Part shown: piece by piece, positions 9,005 to 18,517 of the stretch
Layout: each line of letters begins with the position of its first letter
Numbering within the stretch: the first letter of the stretch is position 1
Assembly (NCBI RefSeq): GCF_016583575.1
Contig: NZ_NRRG01000002.1
Span: 124,001 to 188,000 of the forward strand
From: Thiocystis violacea
GTDB taxonomy: Bacteria > Pseudomonadota > Gammaproteobacteria > Chromatiales > Chromatiaceae
Reading direction: 5' to 3'
Length of the DNA: 64,000 nucleotides
Translations under genes and position numbers: made by a program
Notes under the pieces: model-generated
Told to the model about the DNA's origin: nothing
What the model saw: only the letters and a program-made list of their open reading frames with translations
Databases searched by the model: none

Positions 9005-10213
9005 ATGACCACCGACCATCCCGCCACGCGGACCTCCCCGACCGGACTAGCGATCTATCTGGGCGTGGTGCAGTTCTTTCTGCTCCTGACCTGGACGGTT
9101 TACGCCATCTATCTGCCCGGACTGCTTGAATCCGTCGGCATCGCGAAACAATGGGCCGGCTGGGTGCTGCTGGCCGATCAGGTGCTGTTCGCGCTGTTCG
9201 ATATCACGGCCGGCTTCATGGCGGATCGCGCCTTTCGGCTCTACGCACGGATCGGTCCTCTGGTGATGGCGGTCACGGCGGTGTCCTGTCTCGCCTTTCT
9301 GCTGCTGCCCTGGCTGCCGGGCCTTGGGGCCAGACCCGAGATCTTTCTCGCCATCACCGCGCTCTGGGTGATGAGTTCCGCCGCGCTGCGCTCGCCGCTG
9401 TTCGGGTTGCTCGCGCGCCATGCCGCGACACCGGCGGTCCCGCGCCTGGCGGGCCTGGCCCTGGTCGGCCTGGGGCTGGCGGCGGCCCTCTCGCCCTATC
9501 TCGGAACCCTGTTGAAGGGGCAGGATCCGCGTCTGCCGTTCCTGATCGCGAGCCTGGCCCTGATGCTGGTCGCGGCGGGGGTAGTGCTCGCGGAGCGGCG
9601 GGGCGCCCTCGCCAAGCCGGCCGTCGAGGAGGACGCACCGGCGCGGCGGTTGCCGGTCCTGGGTCTGATGACGGCGGTTCTGCTGGCCGCGCTCGCCATC
9701 CAGGTCGCGGTCTTCATCCAGGCCGGCCCCCGCTATCTGCGCGAGGTCGATGCCGCCTGGCTGCCCTGGCTGCTGCCGGTCTTCTGGGTGGCCTTCAGTC
9801 TCCTGGCCTTCGTCGCCGGACGTTTCAACCGCCAATGGGGCACGACGCGGGTCTTCGTGATCGGCGCGGTCGTCGGCGCCCTGGGGCTGGGTCTGACCAG
9901 CCTTCCCGGCCTGGTCGCGGCGATCGGCGGCTATGCGCTGGCGGGGCTCGGTTGGGGCGCCGCCCTGCCGAGCGCCTTCGGGCTGGCCGCCGAGCGCGGG
10001 CGTCCGGATCGGGTCGCGACCCTGACCGGCGTGCTCTTCGCGGTCCTGGCCGGCGCGGCCTTCCTGCGCATCGGCCTCAACCTGAGCGGCTGGCCCACGC
10101 AGCCGGAGTGGACGAGCTGGATCCTGGCCACGCCACCGATCGCCTGGCTGCTGGGTGGCGCCCTGATGGGATTCTTGATCCACCGATACCTGACTCGCGC
10201 CAGATCGGTCTAG
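9005..10213 (+). CDS. MFS transporter
   Basis: A 402-residue polytopic protein with about 12 hydrophobic helices, from GLAIYLGVVQFFLLLTWTVY through WILATPPIAWLLGGALMGFL. The loop between helices 2 and 3 (DITAGFMADRAF) is a variant of the MFS motif A. No substrate-specific motif is recognisable. The ATG at 9005 was chosen because it follows a GGAG site and begins just before the first helix; an in-frame ATG at 8963 gives an unconvincing extension. It stands alone and is convergent with the ADP-ribosylglycohydrolase gene. Confidence 0.88.
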   Translation: MTTDHPATRTSPTGLAIYLGVVQFFLLLTWTVYAIYLPGLLESVGIAKQWAGWVLLADQVLFALFDITAGFMADRAFRLYARIGPLVMAVTAVSCLAFLLLPWLPGLGARPEIFLAITALWVMSSAALRSPLFGLLARHAATPAVPRLAGLALVGLGLAAALSPYLGTLLKGQDPRLPFLIASLALMLVAAGVVLAERRGALAKPAVEEDAPARRLPVLGLMTAVLLAALAIQVAVFIQAGPRYLREVDAAWLPWLLPVFWVAFSLLAFVAGRFNRQWGTTRVFVIGAVVGALGLGLTSLPGLVAAIGGYALAGLGWGAALPSAFGLAAERGRPDRVATLTGVLFAVLAGAAFLRIGLNLSGWPTQPEWTSWILATPPIAWLLGGALMGFLIHRYLTRARSV

Positions 10214-10247
10214 ATGCCGCGCGGCGATCGGCGCCCCTGACCGGCGC

Positions 10248-11204
10248 CTAAAGCCCGGCGGATCCCCGCTCGGAGAGATCCAGCAGTCGGTCGGCCAGAT
10301 CCAGGATCTCATCGGCGCGTGCGATGCGGGCTCGCCAGGACTCGGGGATGGCGTCCAGACCATAGTAGGCGCCCGCGAGCTGGCCATGGATGGCGCCCGT
10401 GGTGTCGGCATCCTCTCCCAGATTGACCGCCTTCAGCACCCCGTCGCGGAAATTGTCGGTCGTCCAGAAGGCCCAGAGCGCTGCTTCCAGCGACTGGACC
10501 ACATAGCCGGTTCCCCGGATCGCCGGCGGCCGACGGTCCTTGAAGCGGCCCCTGGCGATGAGATCGATCTGATGACCGAGCGGATGCGCCACCCAATCGA
10601 CACCCTCCGGGGCGAACCGGGAGGCGAGCAGTTCGTCCTTCGCAAGACCGTGCAGCGCGCCCACCATCAGCCCCGCCATGTACCGACAGGCGTCGACCGC
10701 CTCCGAGGCGCCGTGGGTGGTCCGCGACATGCCGCCGGCGCACCGCACCGCGCCCACCGGATCCGTCGCGAAGGCCAGCGGTACGGGGGCCAAGCGCATC
10801 AACGAGCCATTGCCGGCGCTGTGCGGATCCGTGGATCCGGCATAGGGATCGGCGCCGCTCTCGAAGCGGGCGAGCGCGGCGGCGATGGTGTTGCCGATGT
10901 CGAAACAGCGCCCGGTGCTGCTCCAATAGCCCTCGTCGCGCCAGCGCAGATAGCGGCGCATCTGGTCCTCGGGGTCGAAGCCGGCGCGCTCGATCAGGCT
11001 CTCGGCCAGACAGAGGGCCATGGCGGTATCGTCGGTCCACTGGCCGGGCGCGAGCCGGAAGGGTCCGCCGCCGACCATGTCGTCGATGGGCTGGAAGGAT
11101 CCGGGCCGGGTGAATTCGAGCGTCGTGCCCAGGGCATCGCCCACGGCCAGGCCGATCAGGGCACCGCGATAGCGATCGCGTCGGGTGAGAGTGGATTCGG
11201 ACAT
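10248..11204 (-). CDS. ADP-ribosylglycohydrolase family protein
   Basis: A 318-residue DraG/ARH-fold hydrolase. Landmarks are RYRGALIGLAVGDALGTTLE near the N-terminus, GQWTDDTAMALCLAESL (metal-binding TDD), GNGSLMRLAPVPL and the C-terminal NLGEDADTTGAIHGQLAGAYYG, whose DxDT acidic residues bind the Mg/Mn pair. It should cleave ADP-ribose from a protein or small-molecule acceptor; whether the target is dinitrogenase reductase cannot be told, since no draT is visible. The start codon lies inside the first copy of a 46-bp tandem repeat (11201-11246). Confidence 0.92.
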   Translation of the reverse strand: MSESTLTRRDRYRGALIGLAVGDALGTTLEFTRPGSFQPIDDMVGGGPFRLAPGQWTDDTAMALCLAESLIERAGFDPEDQMRRYLRWRDEGYWSSTGRCFDIGNTIAAALARFESGADPYAGSTDPHSAGNGSLMRLAPVPLAFATDPVGAVRCAGGMSRTTHGASEAVDACRYMAGLMVGALHGLAKDELLASRFAPEGVDWVAHPLGHQIDLIARGRFKDRRPPAIRGTGYVVQSLEAALWAFWTTDNFRDGVLKAVNLGEDADTTGAIHGQLAGAYYGLDAIPESWRARIARADEILDLADRLLDLSERGSAGL

Positions 11205-11292
11205 GTTTCAATCCGCGCCTGGCTTGGCCACGAGAAACCGTGCGGAACATGTTTCAATCCGCGCCTGGCTTGGCCACGAGAAACCGTGCGGA
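11201..11292. repeat. Perfect tandem duplication, two copies of 46 bp
   Basis: Copies at 11201-11246 and 11247-11292 are identical. Each begins ACATGTTTCAATCC and ends CCGTGCGGA. The first copy contains the ATG of the ADP-ribosylglycohydrolase gene on the minus strand, so the duplication covers its translation start. Confidence 0.95.
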
Positions 11293-11440
11293 AGCGGTTA
11301 GGCCTCTCCCGCGCGGCATGATCTCCCTACGGGGAGAGGCTTCGTTTCAATCCACGCCCGGCCAAGCCGGGCGATACGCCACGGAAGAGGTTACGCCTCT
11401 CCCGTGCGGCATTATCCCCCTGAAGGGGGAGGTTTCAATC
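11251..11440. repeat. Degenerate GTTTCAATCC repeat cluster (CRISPR-repeat-like but not a normal array)
   Basis: GTTTCAATC recurs at 11205, 11251, 11344 and 11432 with unequal spacings of 46, 93 and 88 bases. The copy at 11344 continues CACGCCCGGCCAAGCCGGGC, which looks like a type I-C CRISPR repeat with its hairpin. Between copies lies a second shared block with a palindromic CCTCTCCC ... GGGAGAGG. There are no uniform spacers and no cas genes nearby. It may be a decayed array or an unrelated intergenic repeat family. Confidence 0.6.
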
Positions 11441-11498
11441 TGGAGATTTCGATGAGCCCCCGCCTTCCGAGCAACTCCACCGACTTCAGGATAGACCC

Positions 11499-12050
11499 AT
11501 GGCCCTCAAAGCGACCCTGTTCAAGGCTCAAGTCACGATCAGCGATCTGGATCGACACTACTACGAGAGCCATGCGCTGACCCTGGCCCGTCATCCCTCG
11601 GAGACCGACGCGCGGATGATGGTCCGGCTGCTCGCCTTCTGTCTTTATGCCGACCCTCGGCTCGGCTTCACCAAGGGGCTCTCCACCGACGAGGAACCGG
11701 ATCTGTGGCAACACAGCCTGACCGGCGAGATCGAACGCTGGATCGAGGTGGGTCAGCCGGACGAGCGACGTCTGCGCCAGGCCAGCGGGCGCGCCCGCGA
11801 GGTCATCGTGATCACCTACGCGGGCCGCGCGGCGGACCTCTGGTGGGAGCGGGTCGAAGACGGGTTGCGACGTCTGCGCAACCTCCGTGTGCTGGACGTG
11901 GCCAGCGCCGAACTCCAGGCCCTGACCGAACTGGTCGAGCGTTCCATGGATCTCCAGTGCACCATCGACGGCGGCCAGGTCTGGATCGGCGACGGACAGC
12001 GGACGGTGGAGTTGAATCCGACCCTGCGTCAGGGTCGGGACGGCCCATGA
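11499..12050 (+). CDS. yaeQ: YaeQ family protein
   Basis: A 183-residue YaeQ-family protein, starting MALKATLFKAQVTISDLDRHYY and carrying the family signatures HPSETDARMMVRLLAFCLYA, GLSTDEEPDLW and WIEVGQPDERRLRQAS. The fold is PD-(D/E)xK-nuclease-like (E/D residues around DEEPDLW), but the function is unknown; it has been linked to RfaH suppression in E. coli. It follows the repeat cluster and stands alone. Length and start match the family. Confidence 0.93.
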   Translation: MALKATLFKAQVTISDLDRHYYESHALTLARHPSETDARMMVRLLAFCLYADPRLGFTKGLSTDEEPDLWQHSLTGEIERWIEVGQPDERRLRQASGRAREVIVITYAGRAADLWWERVEDGLRRLRNLRVLDVASAELQALTELVERSMDLQCTIDGGQVWIGDGQRTVELNPTLRQGRDGP

Positions 12051-12450
12051 GGATCGGCTTGGCCCATCCACGCGGGTTTTTCACGAGCTCCGAGTCGACC
12101 CGTAGAATTGGCGCACGACCGACGCGAATACCAACCAGAAAGCCCGGAGTCGCGAAATCTTGCCGATCCACGTCTTCGCGGTTACGCTCGCGCCATTGCC
12201 TTGTCTCGGGTGCGGGCCATGCACCCCGAGAGGATGGTCGCTCGATCATCACTGACGAGACCGTTGGTCGCGGCACCGTCAATCCGCTGGCAACTGGTCG
12301 CGACCCGATTGGAATCGCGAGGCCCGCGCGGCTGGCACCAAGGTAAGCGTCTCTCGGAAAGGAGGCCGTCGGAGCCTAATCACTCCCGATCAGGGATGCC
12401 GTGGGAAAGCTGGCGCGTCCAAGCCGCGCGATAGGGTGGAACACTAGAGA
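12051..12450. other. 400-base gap upstream of oadG
   Basis: No convincing gene is visible. One open frame (12108-12434) is Arg-rich with no recognisable pattern. I could not identify a riboswitch or a clear promoter. The region presumably holds the oad operon promoter. Confidence 0.5.
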
Positions 12451-12693
12451 ATGAACGACAGCTCCTTGTTATTCGAGAGCCTGTGGCTGATGGTGATCGG
12501 CATGGGCATCGTCTATGGTTTCCTGCTGCTGCTGGTCGGCATCCTGCGGTTGATGTCCAGGGTGGCGTTGCGCCTCGCGCCAGACGAACCGCCGCCGGCT
12601 CCCTTGGCCCACAGATCCATCGGCAGCGGCGATTCGGAAGATCTGATCGCCGTCATCTCGGCGGCGATCGCGCGTTATCGCCACCCTCGTTGA
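12451..12693 (+). CDS. oadG: Oxaloacetate decarboxylase gamma subunit
   Basis: An 80-residue protein with one N-terminal membrane helix (LWLMVIGMGIVYGFLLLLVGIL) followed by a Pro-rich linker (PDEPPPAPLAH) and a C-terminal segment ending EDLIAVISAAIARYRHPR, the usual OadG pattern. It anchors and assembles the Na+-pumping oxaloacetate decarboxylase. It is the first gene of oadGAB, 104 bases before oadA. Confidence 0.92.
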   Translation: MNDSSLLFESLWLMVIGMGIVYGFLLLLVGILRLMSRVALRLAPDEPPPAPLAHRSIGSGDSEDLIAVISAAIARYRHPR

Positions 12694-12797
12694 GGCCGAG
12701 CGCCCAACAGCCCGCCAAGGATCCGAGCATCCCATTTGACCAGGCCCGGTCCAGGCGTCCCTGACGTCGGATCGGCGCGAACACGCGGAAATCTCCC

Positions 12798-14585
12798 ATG
12801 AATACGAAGACCCCACTCGGTATCACCGAAGTTGTCCTGCGCGACGCCCATCAGTCCCTGTTGGCGACACGCATGCGCATCGAGGACATGCTGCCCATCG
12901 CCTCCAAACTGGATCAGGTCGGCTACTGGTCCATGGAGTCCTGGGGCGGCGCGACCTTCGACGCCTGCATCCGGTATCTGGGCGAGGATCCCTGGGAGCG
13001 TCTGCGTCTGCTCAAGGCCGCGATGCCGAGAACGCCCCAGCAGATGTTGCTGCGTGGGCAGAACCTGCTCGGCTATCGCCATTACGCCGACGATCTGGTC
13101 GAGAAGTTCGTGGAGCGCGCGGCGCTCAACGGGATTGGCGTCTTCCGCATCTTCGACGCGCTGAACGATCTGCGCAATCTGGAGCAGTCGGTCCATGCCG
13201 CGCTCGCCACCGACGCCCACGCCCAGGGCACCCTGTCCTACACCGTGAGCCCGGTGCACAACGTCGATTACTGGGTGGACCTGGGCCGTCGACTGGAGGA
13301 CATGGGCTGTCACTCCATCTGCATCAAGGACATGGCGGGGCTGCTGCGTCCCTATGTCGCGGAGGAACTGGTCACCCGGCTGAAGGCGTCCTGCTCCATC
13401 CCGATTGGCATGCAATGTCACGCGACCACCGGACTGAGCACGGCGTCCATCCTGAAGGCCACCGAGGCGGGGATCGACATGGTCGATACCTCTATCTCCT
13501 CGATGAGCATGACCTACGGGCATTCGCCGACCGAATCGGTGGTCGCCATCTTCCAGGACACCGATCGCGATACCGGGCTGGATCTGTTGCTCCTTGAGGA
13601 GATCGCGGCCTATTTCCGCGAGGTCCGCAAGAAATACGCGCGCTTCGAGGGTTCACTCAAGGGCGTGGATTCGCGCATCCTGGTCGCCCAGGTTCCCGGC
13701 GGCATGCTGACCAACATGGAGAACCAACTGCGCGAGCAGGGCGCCGAGAATCGGATGGACGAGGTGCTGGCCGAGATCCCCAGGGTACGCGAGGAACTGG
13801 GCTTCCTACCCCTGGTGACCCCGACCTCGCAGATCGTCGGCAGTCAGGCGGTGCTCAACGTGATGATGGGCGAGCGCTACAAGAGCATCACCAGCGAGAC
13901 CGCCGGCGTGCTCAAGGGTGCCTATGGCGCCACGCCCGCTCCCGTCAATGCCGAACTCCAAGCGCGCGTGCTCCAGCCCGGAGAGGATCTCATTACCTGC
14001 CGTCCGGCGGATGATCTGACGCCCGAGTTGGATCGCCTGACCGAGGAACTGGAAGGCATCGCCAGCGAGCGCGGTTTGAAACTGAGCGACCAGGTGACCG
14101 ATGACGTACTCATCTACGCCATGTTCCCGCAGGTCGGTCTGAAATTCCTGGAAAACCGGGACAACCCCTCGGCCTTCGAGCCTCGCCCCTGGGAGATTCA
14201 GGAGAAGCCCGTCGCGCCGGCCCCGCTCGCGCCTGTCGCGCCGTGTGGTCCCGAGCGCTATCGGATCGATGTCAATGGCCGGTCCTACGATGTCAGCGTC
14301 TCGCCACAGGGCACGGTCGAATCCGTCGCTCCGGCAACCCAGGCCGCGGCTCCCGTGACGACCTCGGTTCAGGCGCGGAGCGTCGACTCACCGCTGGCGG
14401 GCACCATCGTCAAGGTGACCGTGGGCCTGGGTCAGGATGTCGCCTCTGGTGATGTCATTGTGATTTTGGAGGCGATGAAGATGGAAACCGAAATCCGCGC
14501 GCCCTGGGCTGGCCGTATCACGGAGATCCGCGTGAAGGAGGGCGACCCCATCGCGCTCGGCGCCCCACTGCTGACCCTGGGCTAA
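12798..14585 (+). CDS. oadA: Oxaloacetate decarboxylase alpha subunit (carboxyltransferase plus biotin carrier)
   Basis: A 595-residue two-part protein. The N-terminal carboxyltransferase barrel has [14 protein letters not shown] (metal Asp), the KDMAG segment with the catalytic lysine ([11 protein letters not shown]) and [11 protein letters not shown] Pro/Ala-rich linker (about 465-500) leads to a biotinyl domain whose EAMKM carries the biotinylated lysine. It moves the carboxyl group of oxaloacetate to biotin; OadB then decarboxylates it and exports Na+. The stop is 4 bases before oadB. Confidence 0.97.
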   Translation: MNTKTPLGITEVVLRDAHQSLLATRMRIEDMLPIASKLDQVGYWSMESWGGATFDACIRYLGEDPWERLRLLKAAMPRTPQQMLLRGQNLLGYRHYADDLVEKFVERAALNGIGVFRIFDALNDLRNLEQSVHAALATDAHAQGTLSYTVSPVHNVDYWVDLGRRLEDMGCHSICIKDMAGLLRPYVAEELVTRLKASCSIPIGMQCHATTGLSTASILKATEAGIDMVDTSISSMSMTYGHSPTESVVAIFQDTDRDTGLDLLLLEEIAAYFREVRKKYARFEGSLKGVDSRILVAQVPGGMLTNMENQLREQGAENRMDEVLAEIPRVREELGFLPLVTPTSQIVGSQAVLNVMMGERYKSITSETAGVLKGAYGATPAPVNAELQARVLQPGEDLITCRPADDLTPELDRLTEELEGIASERGLKLSDQVTDDVLIYAMFPQVGLKFLENRDNPSAFEPRPWEIQEKPVAPAPLAPVAPCGPERYRIDVNGRSYDVSVSPQGTVESVAPATQAAAPVTTSVQARSVDSPLAGTIVKVTVGLGQDVASGDVIVILEAMKMETEIRAPWAGRITEIRVKEGDPIALGAPLLTLG

Positions 14586-14589
14586 CACC

Positions 14590-15723
14590 ATGGAAGAAAT
14601 CGACAAGCTCTGGCTATCCATGGGGATCGCCAATATGGAGTGGGGCCAGGTTCTGATGATGGCGGTCGGCTGCCTGCTCGTCTATCTGGCCCTGGTGAAG
14701 AAATTCGAGCCCCTGCTGCTGGTGCCGATCGGGTTCGGCGCGCTGCTGTGCAATATCCCGGTCGCGGGCATCGGCGGACCGGATGGCATGATCGGCATGA
14801 TCTACCACGCCGGTATCGAGACCGGGATCTTCCCGCTGCTGATCTTCATGGGGGTCGGAGCGCTCACGGACTTCAGCGCCCTGATCGCCCGGCCCTCGAC
14901 GCTGCTGCTCGGCGCCGCCGCGCAGTTCGGTATCTTCGGAACCCTGATCGGCGCGGTCGCGCTCAACTATCTGCCTGGCTTCGATTTCACCATGGCGGAG
15001 GCGTCGTCCATCGCCATCATCGGCGGGGCGGACGGGCCGACCGCCATCTTTCTGGCCTCCCGCCTGGCGCCCGAACTGCTGGGAGCGATCGCGGTCGCGG
15101 CCTACTCCTACATGGCGCTGGTCCCGATCATCCAGCCGCCGATCATGCGCGCCCTGACCACCAAGAAGGAGCGCGCGGTGGTGATGGAGCAGATGCGTCC
15201 GGTCTCGCGGCTGGAGCGCATTCTCTTCCCCTTCGTCGTGCTCATTCTCTGCGCGCTACTGCTGCCGTCCGCCGCGCCCCTGATCGGCATGCTGACCTTC
15301 GGTAACCTGCTGCGCGAGGCCGGTGTCGTGGAGCGGCTGAGCCGGGCCGCGCAGAACGAGATCATCAATGTCGTGACCATCATGCTGGGTCTGGCGGTCG
15401 GGTCGAAGCTCTCGGCGGACCAGTTCCTCCAGACGGAGACCTTGGGGATTCTGGTGCTTGGGGCTCTGGCCTTCTGCATGGGCACGGCCGCCGGGGTCAT
15501 CATGGGCAAGATCATGTGCTATGCCACCGGCGGCAAGGTGAATCCACTGATCGGCGCCGCCGGCGTCTCGGCCGTGCCCATGGCCGCGCGAGTGGCCAAC
15601 AAGGTCGGACTGGAGGAGAACCCGCACAACTTCCTGCTGATGCACGCCATGGGGCCGAACGTGGCGGGCGTGATCGGCTCGGCGGTCGCGGCGGGCGTGC
15701 TGCTCGCCCTAGTCGGGAACTGA
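14590..15723 (+). CDS. oadB: Oxaloacetate decarboxylase beta subunit (Na+ pump)
   Basis: A 377-residue polytopic membrane protein with OadB landmarks: [10 protein letters not shown], the pump-core [17 protein letters not shown] (with the essential Asp) and the C-terminal [18 protein letters not shown] and [13 protein letters not shown]. It couples decarboxylation of carboxybiotin to Na+ extrusion. It is in operon with oadG and oadA and is convergent with the 5'-nucleotidase gene across a 52-base gap holding a hairpin. Confidence 0.97.
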   Translation: MEEIDKLWLSMGIANMEWGQVLMMAVGCLLVYLALVKKFEPLLLVPIGFGALLCNIPVAGIGGPDGMIGMIYHAGIETGIFPLLIFMGVGALTDFSALIARPSTLLLGAAAQFGIFGTLIGAVALNYLPGFDFTMAEASSIAIIGGADGPTAIFLASRLAPELLGAIAVAAYSYMALVPIIQPPIMRALTTKKERAVVMEQMRPVSRLERILFPFVVLILCALLLPSAAPLIGMLTFGNLLREAGVVERLSRAAQNEIINVVTIMLGLAVGSKLSADQFLQTETLGILVLGALAFCMGTAAGVIMGKIMCYATGGKVNPLIGAAGVSAVPMAARVANKVGLEENPHNFLLMHAMGPNVAGVIGSAVAAGVLLALVGN

Positions 15724-15732
15724 GCCCTGGCT

Positions 15733-15759
15733 CCGGCAACGCGAGACAGGCGTTGCCGG
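15733..15759. terminator. Hairpin between convergent oadB and 5'-nucleotidase genes
   Basis: A perfect 10-bp stem (15733-15742 with 15750-15759, CCGGCAACGC/GCGTTGCCGG), 7-base loop, in the middle of a short convergent gap. It could serve both strands; no long T run follows either side. Confidence 0.6.
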
Positions 15760-15775
15760 GCCAGCATCCAATCGC

Positions 15776-17716
15776 TTATCGCCCCGTCGGACTCCCCCCA
15801 GTCGACTCGCAGGCCCTCGGAACTTCGGGGTCGGGTCGCTGGACTTTTCCTCCGGCATTCACGAAACGCCGTGTGCTGTACTCCGAGCAGGCGAGCGGGC
15901 GGACCTCGGGTGGGTTGGCGAGGATGGGATCGCCGGGCCGCGCGCCGCCAAGATCCTGCTGCAGATAATCGATGAAGCCCTGGGCATAGTCGATGAAGGT
16001 ATCCACCGCGCGGCCGGAGTCGCTCACCGCCTTGAAGGTCGAGAACCCATCGCCGCCGCGCGCGAGGAAGCTGTTGGTCACGACCGTTACCTGGTCCGCG
16101 TCCTCCAATGAGGTCCATTGGATCCCGCCTTTGCGCCGGATCTCGATGTTCGAGAACCGACGCCCCTTGGGTTGGCTCAGATCCAGTTCCCAGCGCAGAT
16201 TGGCGGCATAGGGATAGGCACCGGTGGAACCGTCGGTCCGGTCCATGAAACTGGAGACCGCCGTCTCCAGCGCCTGCCTGATCTCGGCGCCCGTCATCCG
16301 GAGATTGACCAGGGTGTTGGAGAAGGGCAGGAGTCGATGGACGTCATCGATGCTGATGGCGCCGGCCGGGAGGTCGATCCGAACGCCGCCGGCGTTCTGG
16401 ATCGCCACGTCCGACTCGAAGCCGCGCGCCAGATAGGCGGCGCTGACCAGTTGCTGGATGTCGCCGCCATTGGCCTGGGTCGCCCGCGCGTCGCAGATGG
16501 CGCTGAGTCCCTGACCGGGAACCCGCTCCAGGCAGAGATTCTCGCTCGCCACGCCCACCAGGGTCGTCTTGAGCCGCTCCACGTCCCTGGAATAGAGATC
16601 GATGACGGCGGTGGTCGCCGCGTCCGGCTCGACGATCCCAAGCTCCGGGGCCGAGTCGATCCGACCGAGCACCGCTTGCCGGTCGGCGCCCTCCAGCGGC
16701 CGGCCATCGCGCTCGAAGCTGTCCCCCAGCAGCAGATGGGGTGTCCCCGCGCATTGAATCACCCGACCCTGGCTGTCGAAGCCCAGGCGCAGCTCGCCGA
16801 CCAGATCCGTGTATTGCCAAGCCTGAGCGACGCAGACCGGATGGCCATCCAGGTCCGAGGCCAGCGTCGGATAAGGACCGCTGGGATTCAGCCCCCAATG
16901 GGCGAAGGACTCGCCGAGCAGGGTGTGCGAATCGCCCCCCAGGATGGCGTCGACGCCGCGCAGCTTGCGCGCCAGATCCAGATCGTTGAGGTACTGGTAG
17001 TGCGTCAGCAGGATGATCTTGTCGATCCCCACGGCGGTGAGCGCGTCGATATGACGCTGCGCGCTCTCGCGCTCGTCCAGGAATTGGGTCGAGGCGAGCG
17101 GGCTCGATGAATTCCTGGTCTTGCTCGCGATATCGAGGCCAAGAATGGCGATCCGCTGACCGCCAACCTCCTTGATGACGTATGGCTGGATCAAGGCCGC
17201 CGTCGCCTCCGGATACAGCGGCGTCCCCAGCGCGGGGACCACGTTGGCCGCCAGCACCGGGGTCCGGCAACGCTCGGGGTCGCGGTTCAGATAGCCGATG
17301 AATCGCGCGAGACCCGCGTCGCCGTTATCGAATTCGTGATTGCCCAAGGCCAGGGCATCGAAGCACACCTGGTTCATCGCCGCCGCGTCGGCCTCGCCCC
17401 TGAACAGGGAGAAATAGACGCTGCCGGTCATCGCATCGCCCGCGTGCAGGGTCAATACATTCGGGTGCCGCGATCGCAGTTCCCTCACCTTGGTCACGAC
17501 ACGGGCGAAACCGCCCGTCTCGACATCCGTGGCGGCCGCCCCGTCGCCCCCGAATCTCAGCCTGAGACCGCGATTGGAGTCGAGATGCGAATGGTGGTCG
17601 TTGATGTGCAGGACGGTGAGTTCGAAGCTCGGCGTTTCGACGGGTCCGGCCAAGGGGTGACCCAAGGCCATGACGGTCAGCAGGGTCACGACCAGGGATA
17701 GGGTCGGGCTCGACAT
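15776..17716 (-). CDS. Secreted 5'-nucleotidase / UDP-sugar hydrolase family
   Basis: A 646-residue periplasmic calcineurin-type phosphoesterase with a signal peptide (MSSPTLSLVVTLLTVMALGHPLAGP). Metal-site motifs are in order: LHINDHHSHLD, HAGDAMTGS, ALGNHEFDNGD and later LTHYQY and ILGGDSHTLLG. The C-terminal nucleotide-binding domain has QNAGGVRIDLPAG, LLPFSNTLVNL and NSFLARGGDGF. It hydrolyses extracellular nucleotides or NAD; resemblance to NadN/UshA does not fix the substrate. It is the full family length. It is monocistronic as far as the sequence shows. Confidence 0.93.
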   Translation of the reverse strand: MSSPTLSLVVTLLTVMALGHPLAGPVETPSFELTVLHINDHHSHLDSNRGLRLRFGGDGAAATDVETGGFARVVTKVRELRSRHPNVLTLHAGDAMTGSVYFSLFRGEADAAAMNQVCFDALALGNHEFDNGDAGLARFIGYLNRDPERCRTPVLAANVVPALGTPLYPEATAALIQPYVIKEVGGQRIAILGLDIASKTRNSSSPLASTQFLDERESAQRHIDALTAVGIDKIILLTHYQYLNDLDLARKLRGVDAILGGDSHTLLGESFAHWGLNPSGPYPTLASDLDGHPVCVAQAWQYTDLVGELRLGFDSQGRVIQCAGTPHLLLGDSFERDGRPLEGADRQAVLGRIDSAPELGIVEPDAATTAVIDLYSRDVERLKTTLVGVASENLCLERVPGQGLSAICDARATQANGGDIQQLVSAAYLARGFESDVAIQNAGGVRIDLPAGAISIDDVHRLLPFSNTLVNLRMTGAEIRQALETAVSSFMDRTDGSTGAYPYAANLRWELDLSQPKGRRFSNIEIRRKGGIQWTSLEDADQVTVVTNSFLARGGDGFSTFKAVSDSGRAVDTFIDYAQGFIDYLQQDLGGARPGDPILANPPEVRPLACSEYSTRRFVNAGGKVQRPDPEVPRACESTGGSPTGR

Positions 17717-17914
17717 GATCGGCTCCTGTTCTTAAGGCGATGTCCAGGAAACCTTGTACCAGTGATCGGCCCGACCATGGACAGGATCGGCAGGATTTCG
17801 CGGGATTAACTGGAGTGCTGCGGTAGCCGATTTCCTCCAGGCTGGGCCGGCGCGGGTCGTTCTTGAGTTTGGGACGGTCGGCCAGGACAGGCATGTGGTT
17901 GAGCCTGCGGGCGC

Positions 17915-18238
17915 TCATGCGATGGCTTGAATCCCTTTCTTCTCGATGATGGTCAGGAGTCGCAGCGCCGGGCCACCGGGGCGCTTAACGCCTCGCTCCC
18001 AGTCCGAGACGAGGTTCTTGCTCACGTTGATGTAGCGGGCAAAAACAGGCTGCGAGAGATGCTCTCGCTCGCGTAGGGCGCGGATAGCCTCGGGCGAGAG
18101 GGGGGCGACCGGCGTCAAACAGGCGTCGTCGAACTCACGCATGGTTTGCTTGCCGATGGCGTCCGCCGCGTGGAGGGCTTCCATGGTTTCATGGATCGAA
18201 GCCAGCGCGTCGCCGCGGTATTGCTTAGCCATGATCAT
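17915..18238 (-). CDS. XRE-type helix-turn-helix regulator (HigA/NadS-like)
   Basis: A 107-residue protein. The N-terminal 40 residues are helical (GDALASIHETMEALHAADAIGK). They are followed by an HTH domain in which LSPEAIRALREREHLSQPVFARYINVSKNLVSDWERG is typical of HigA/NadS-type antitoxins. A conventional toxin is not adjacent. The upstream frame overlapping its start is a broken fragment. Downstream, an ATG overlapping its stop (ATGA at 17915-17918) opens a short frame beginning MSARRLNHMPVLADRP that loses coding character after about 37 codons. It could be an orphan antitoxin or a regulator left from a decayed module. Confidence 0.8.
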   Translation of the reverse strand: MIMAKQYRGDALASIHETMEALHAADAIGKQTMREFDDACLTPVAPLSPEAIRALREREHLSQPVFARYINVSKNLVSDWERGVKRPGGPALRLLTIIEKKGIQAIA

Positions 18239-18355
18239 CCACCTCTAAAAATTGCCCGTTCTGGATCAATGCCGCGAGTTGATCATCGGTCAGATCAAGG
18301 ACGTGCCGCGCGGCCTTCTGGAAGACCGACTCGTTGTGAGGGATGAGCGCGGAGA
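18225..18355 (-). pseudogene. C-terminal remnant of an unidentified protein upstream of the XRE gene
   Basis: About 42 residues with protein-like composition (SALIPHNESVFQKAARHVL, then DLTDDQLAALIQNGQFLEV) end at 18225 and overlap the XRE start by 14 bases, like a toxin-antitoxin or two-gene operon junction. Upstream of this stretch the frame enters a short palindromic repeat (18397-18416) and then low-quality sequence. I do not recognise the family. It looks like a first gene whose 5' part was lost or replaced. Confidence 0.45.
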
Positions 18356-18390
18356 CCAAGGATCCCTCCACCCCTGGAGCCGGATGCCGG

Positions 18391-18425
18391 GTTGTCGGGG
18401 CGAATGAATTCGCCCCTACAAGGAT
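18391..18425. repeat. Short palindromic repeat (GGGGCGAA ... TTCGCCCC)
   Basis: An 8-bp inverted repeat (18397-18404 with 18409-18416) within a GTAGGGGCGAATTCATTCGCCCC-type element. From general experience this motif recurs in many bacterial genomes. It lies between the broken gene and the DUF4126 gene. Confidence 0.6.
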
Positions 18426-18517
18426 GTCGGGCGACGTCCACGTCGCGCGCGTCGCTCCGAGCCTTGAAACCGTGGCCGGGCGGACGATCCCAGTACGAAG
18501 ACAGTTGATGATACGCC

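Noticed and set aside
11344-11377. Type I-C CRISPR repeat candidate
   Set aside because: There are only a few copies with unequal spacing and no uniform spacers or cas genes in the window, so I report a repeat cluster and not an array.
12108-12434. A 108-codon frame upstream of oadG
   Set aside because: It is very Arg-rich, has no recognisable residues or ribosome site, and lies in a GC-rich gap where long open frames arise by chance.
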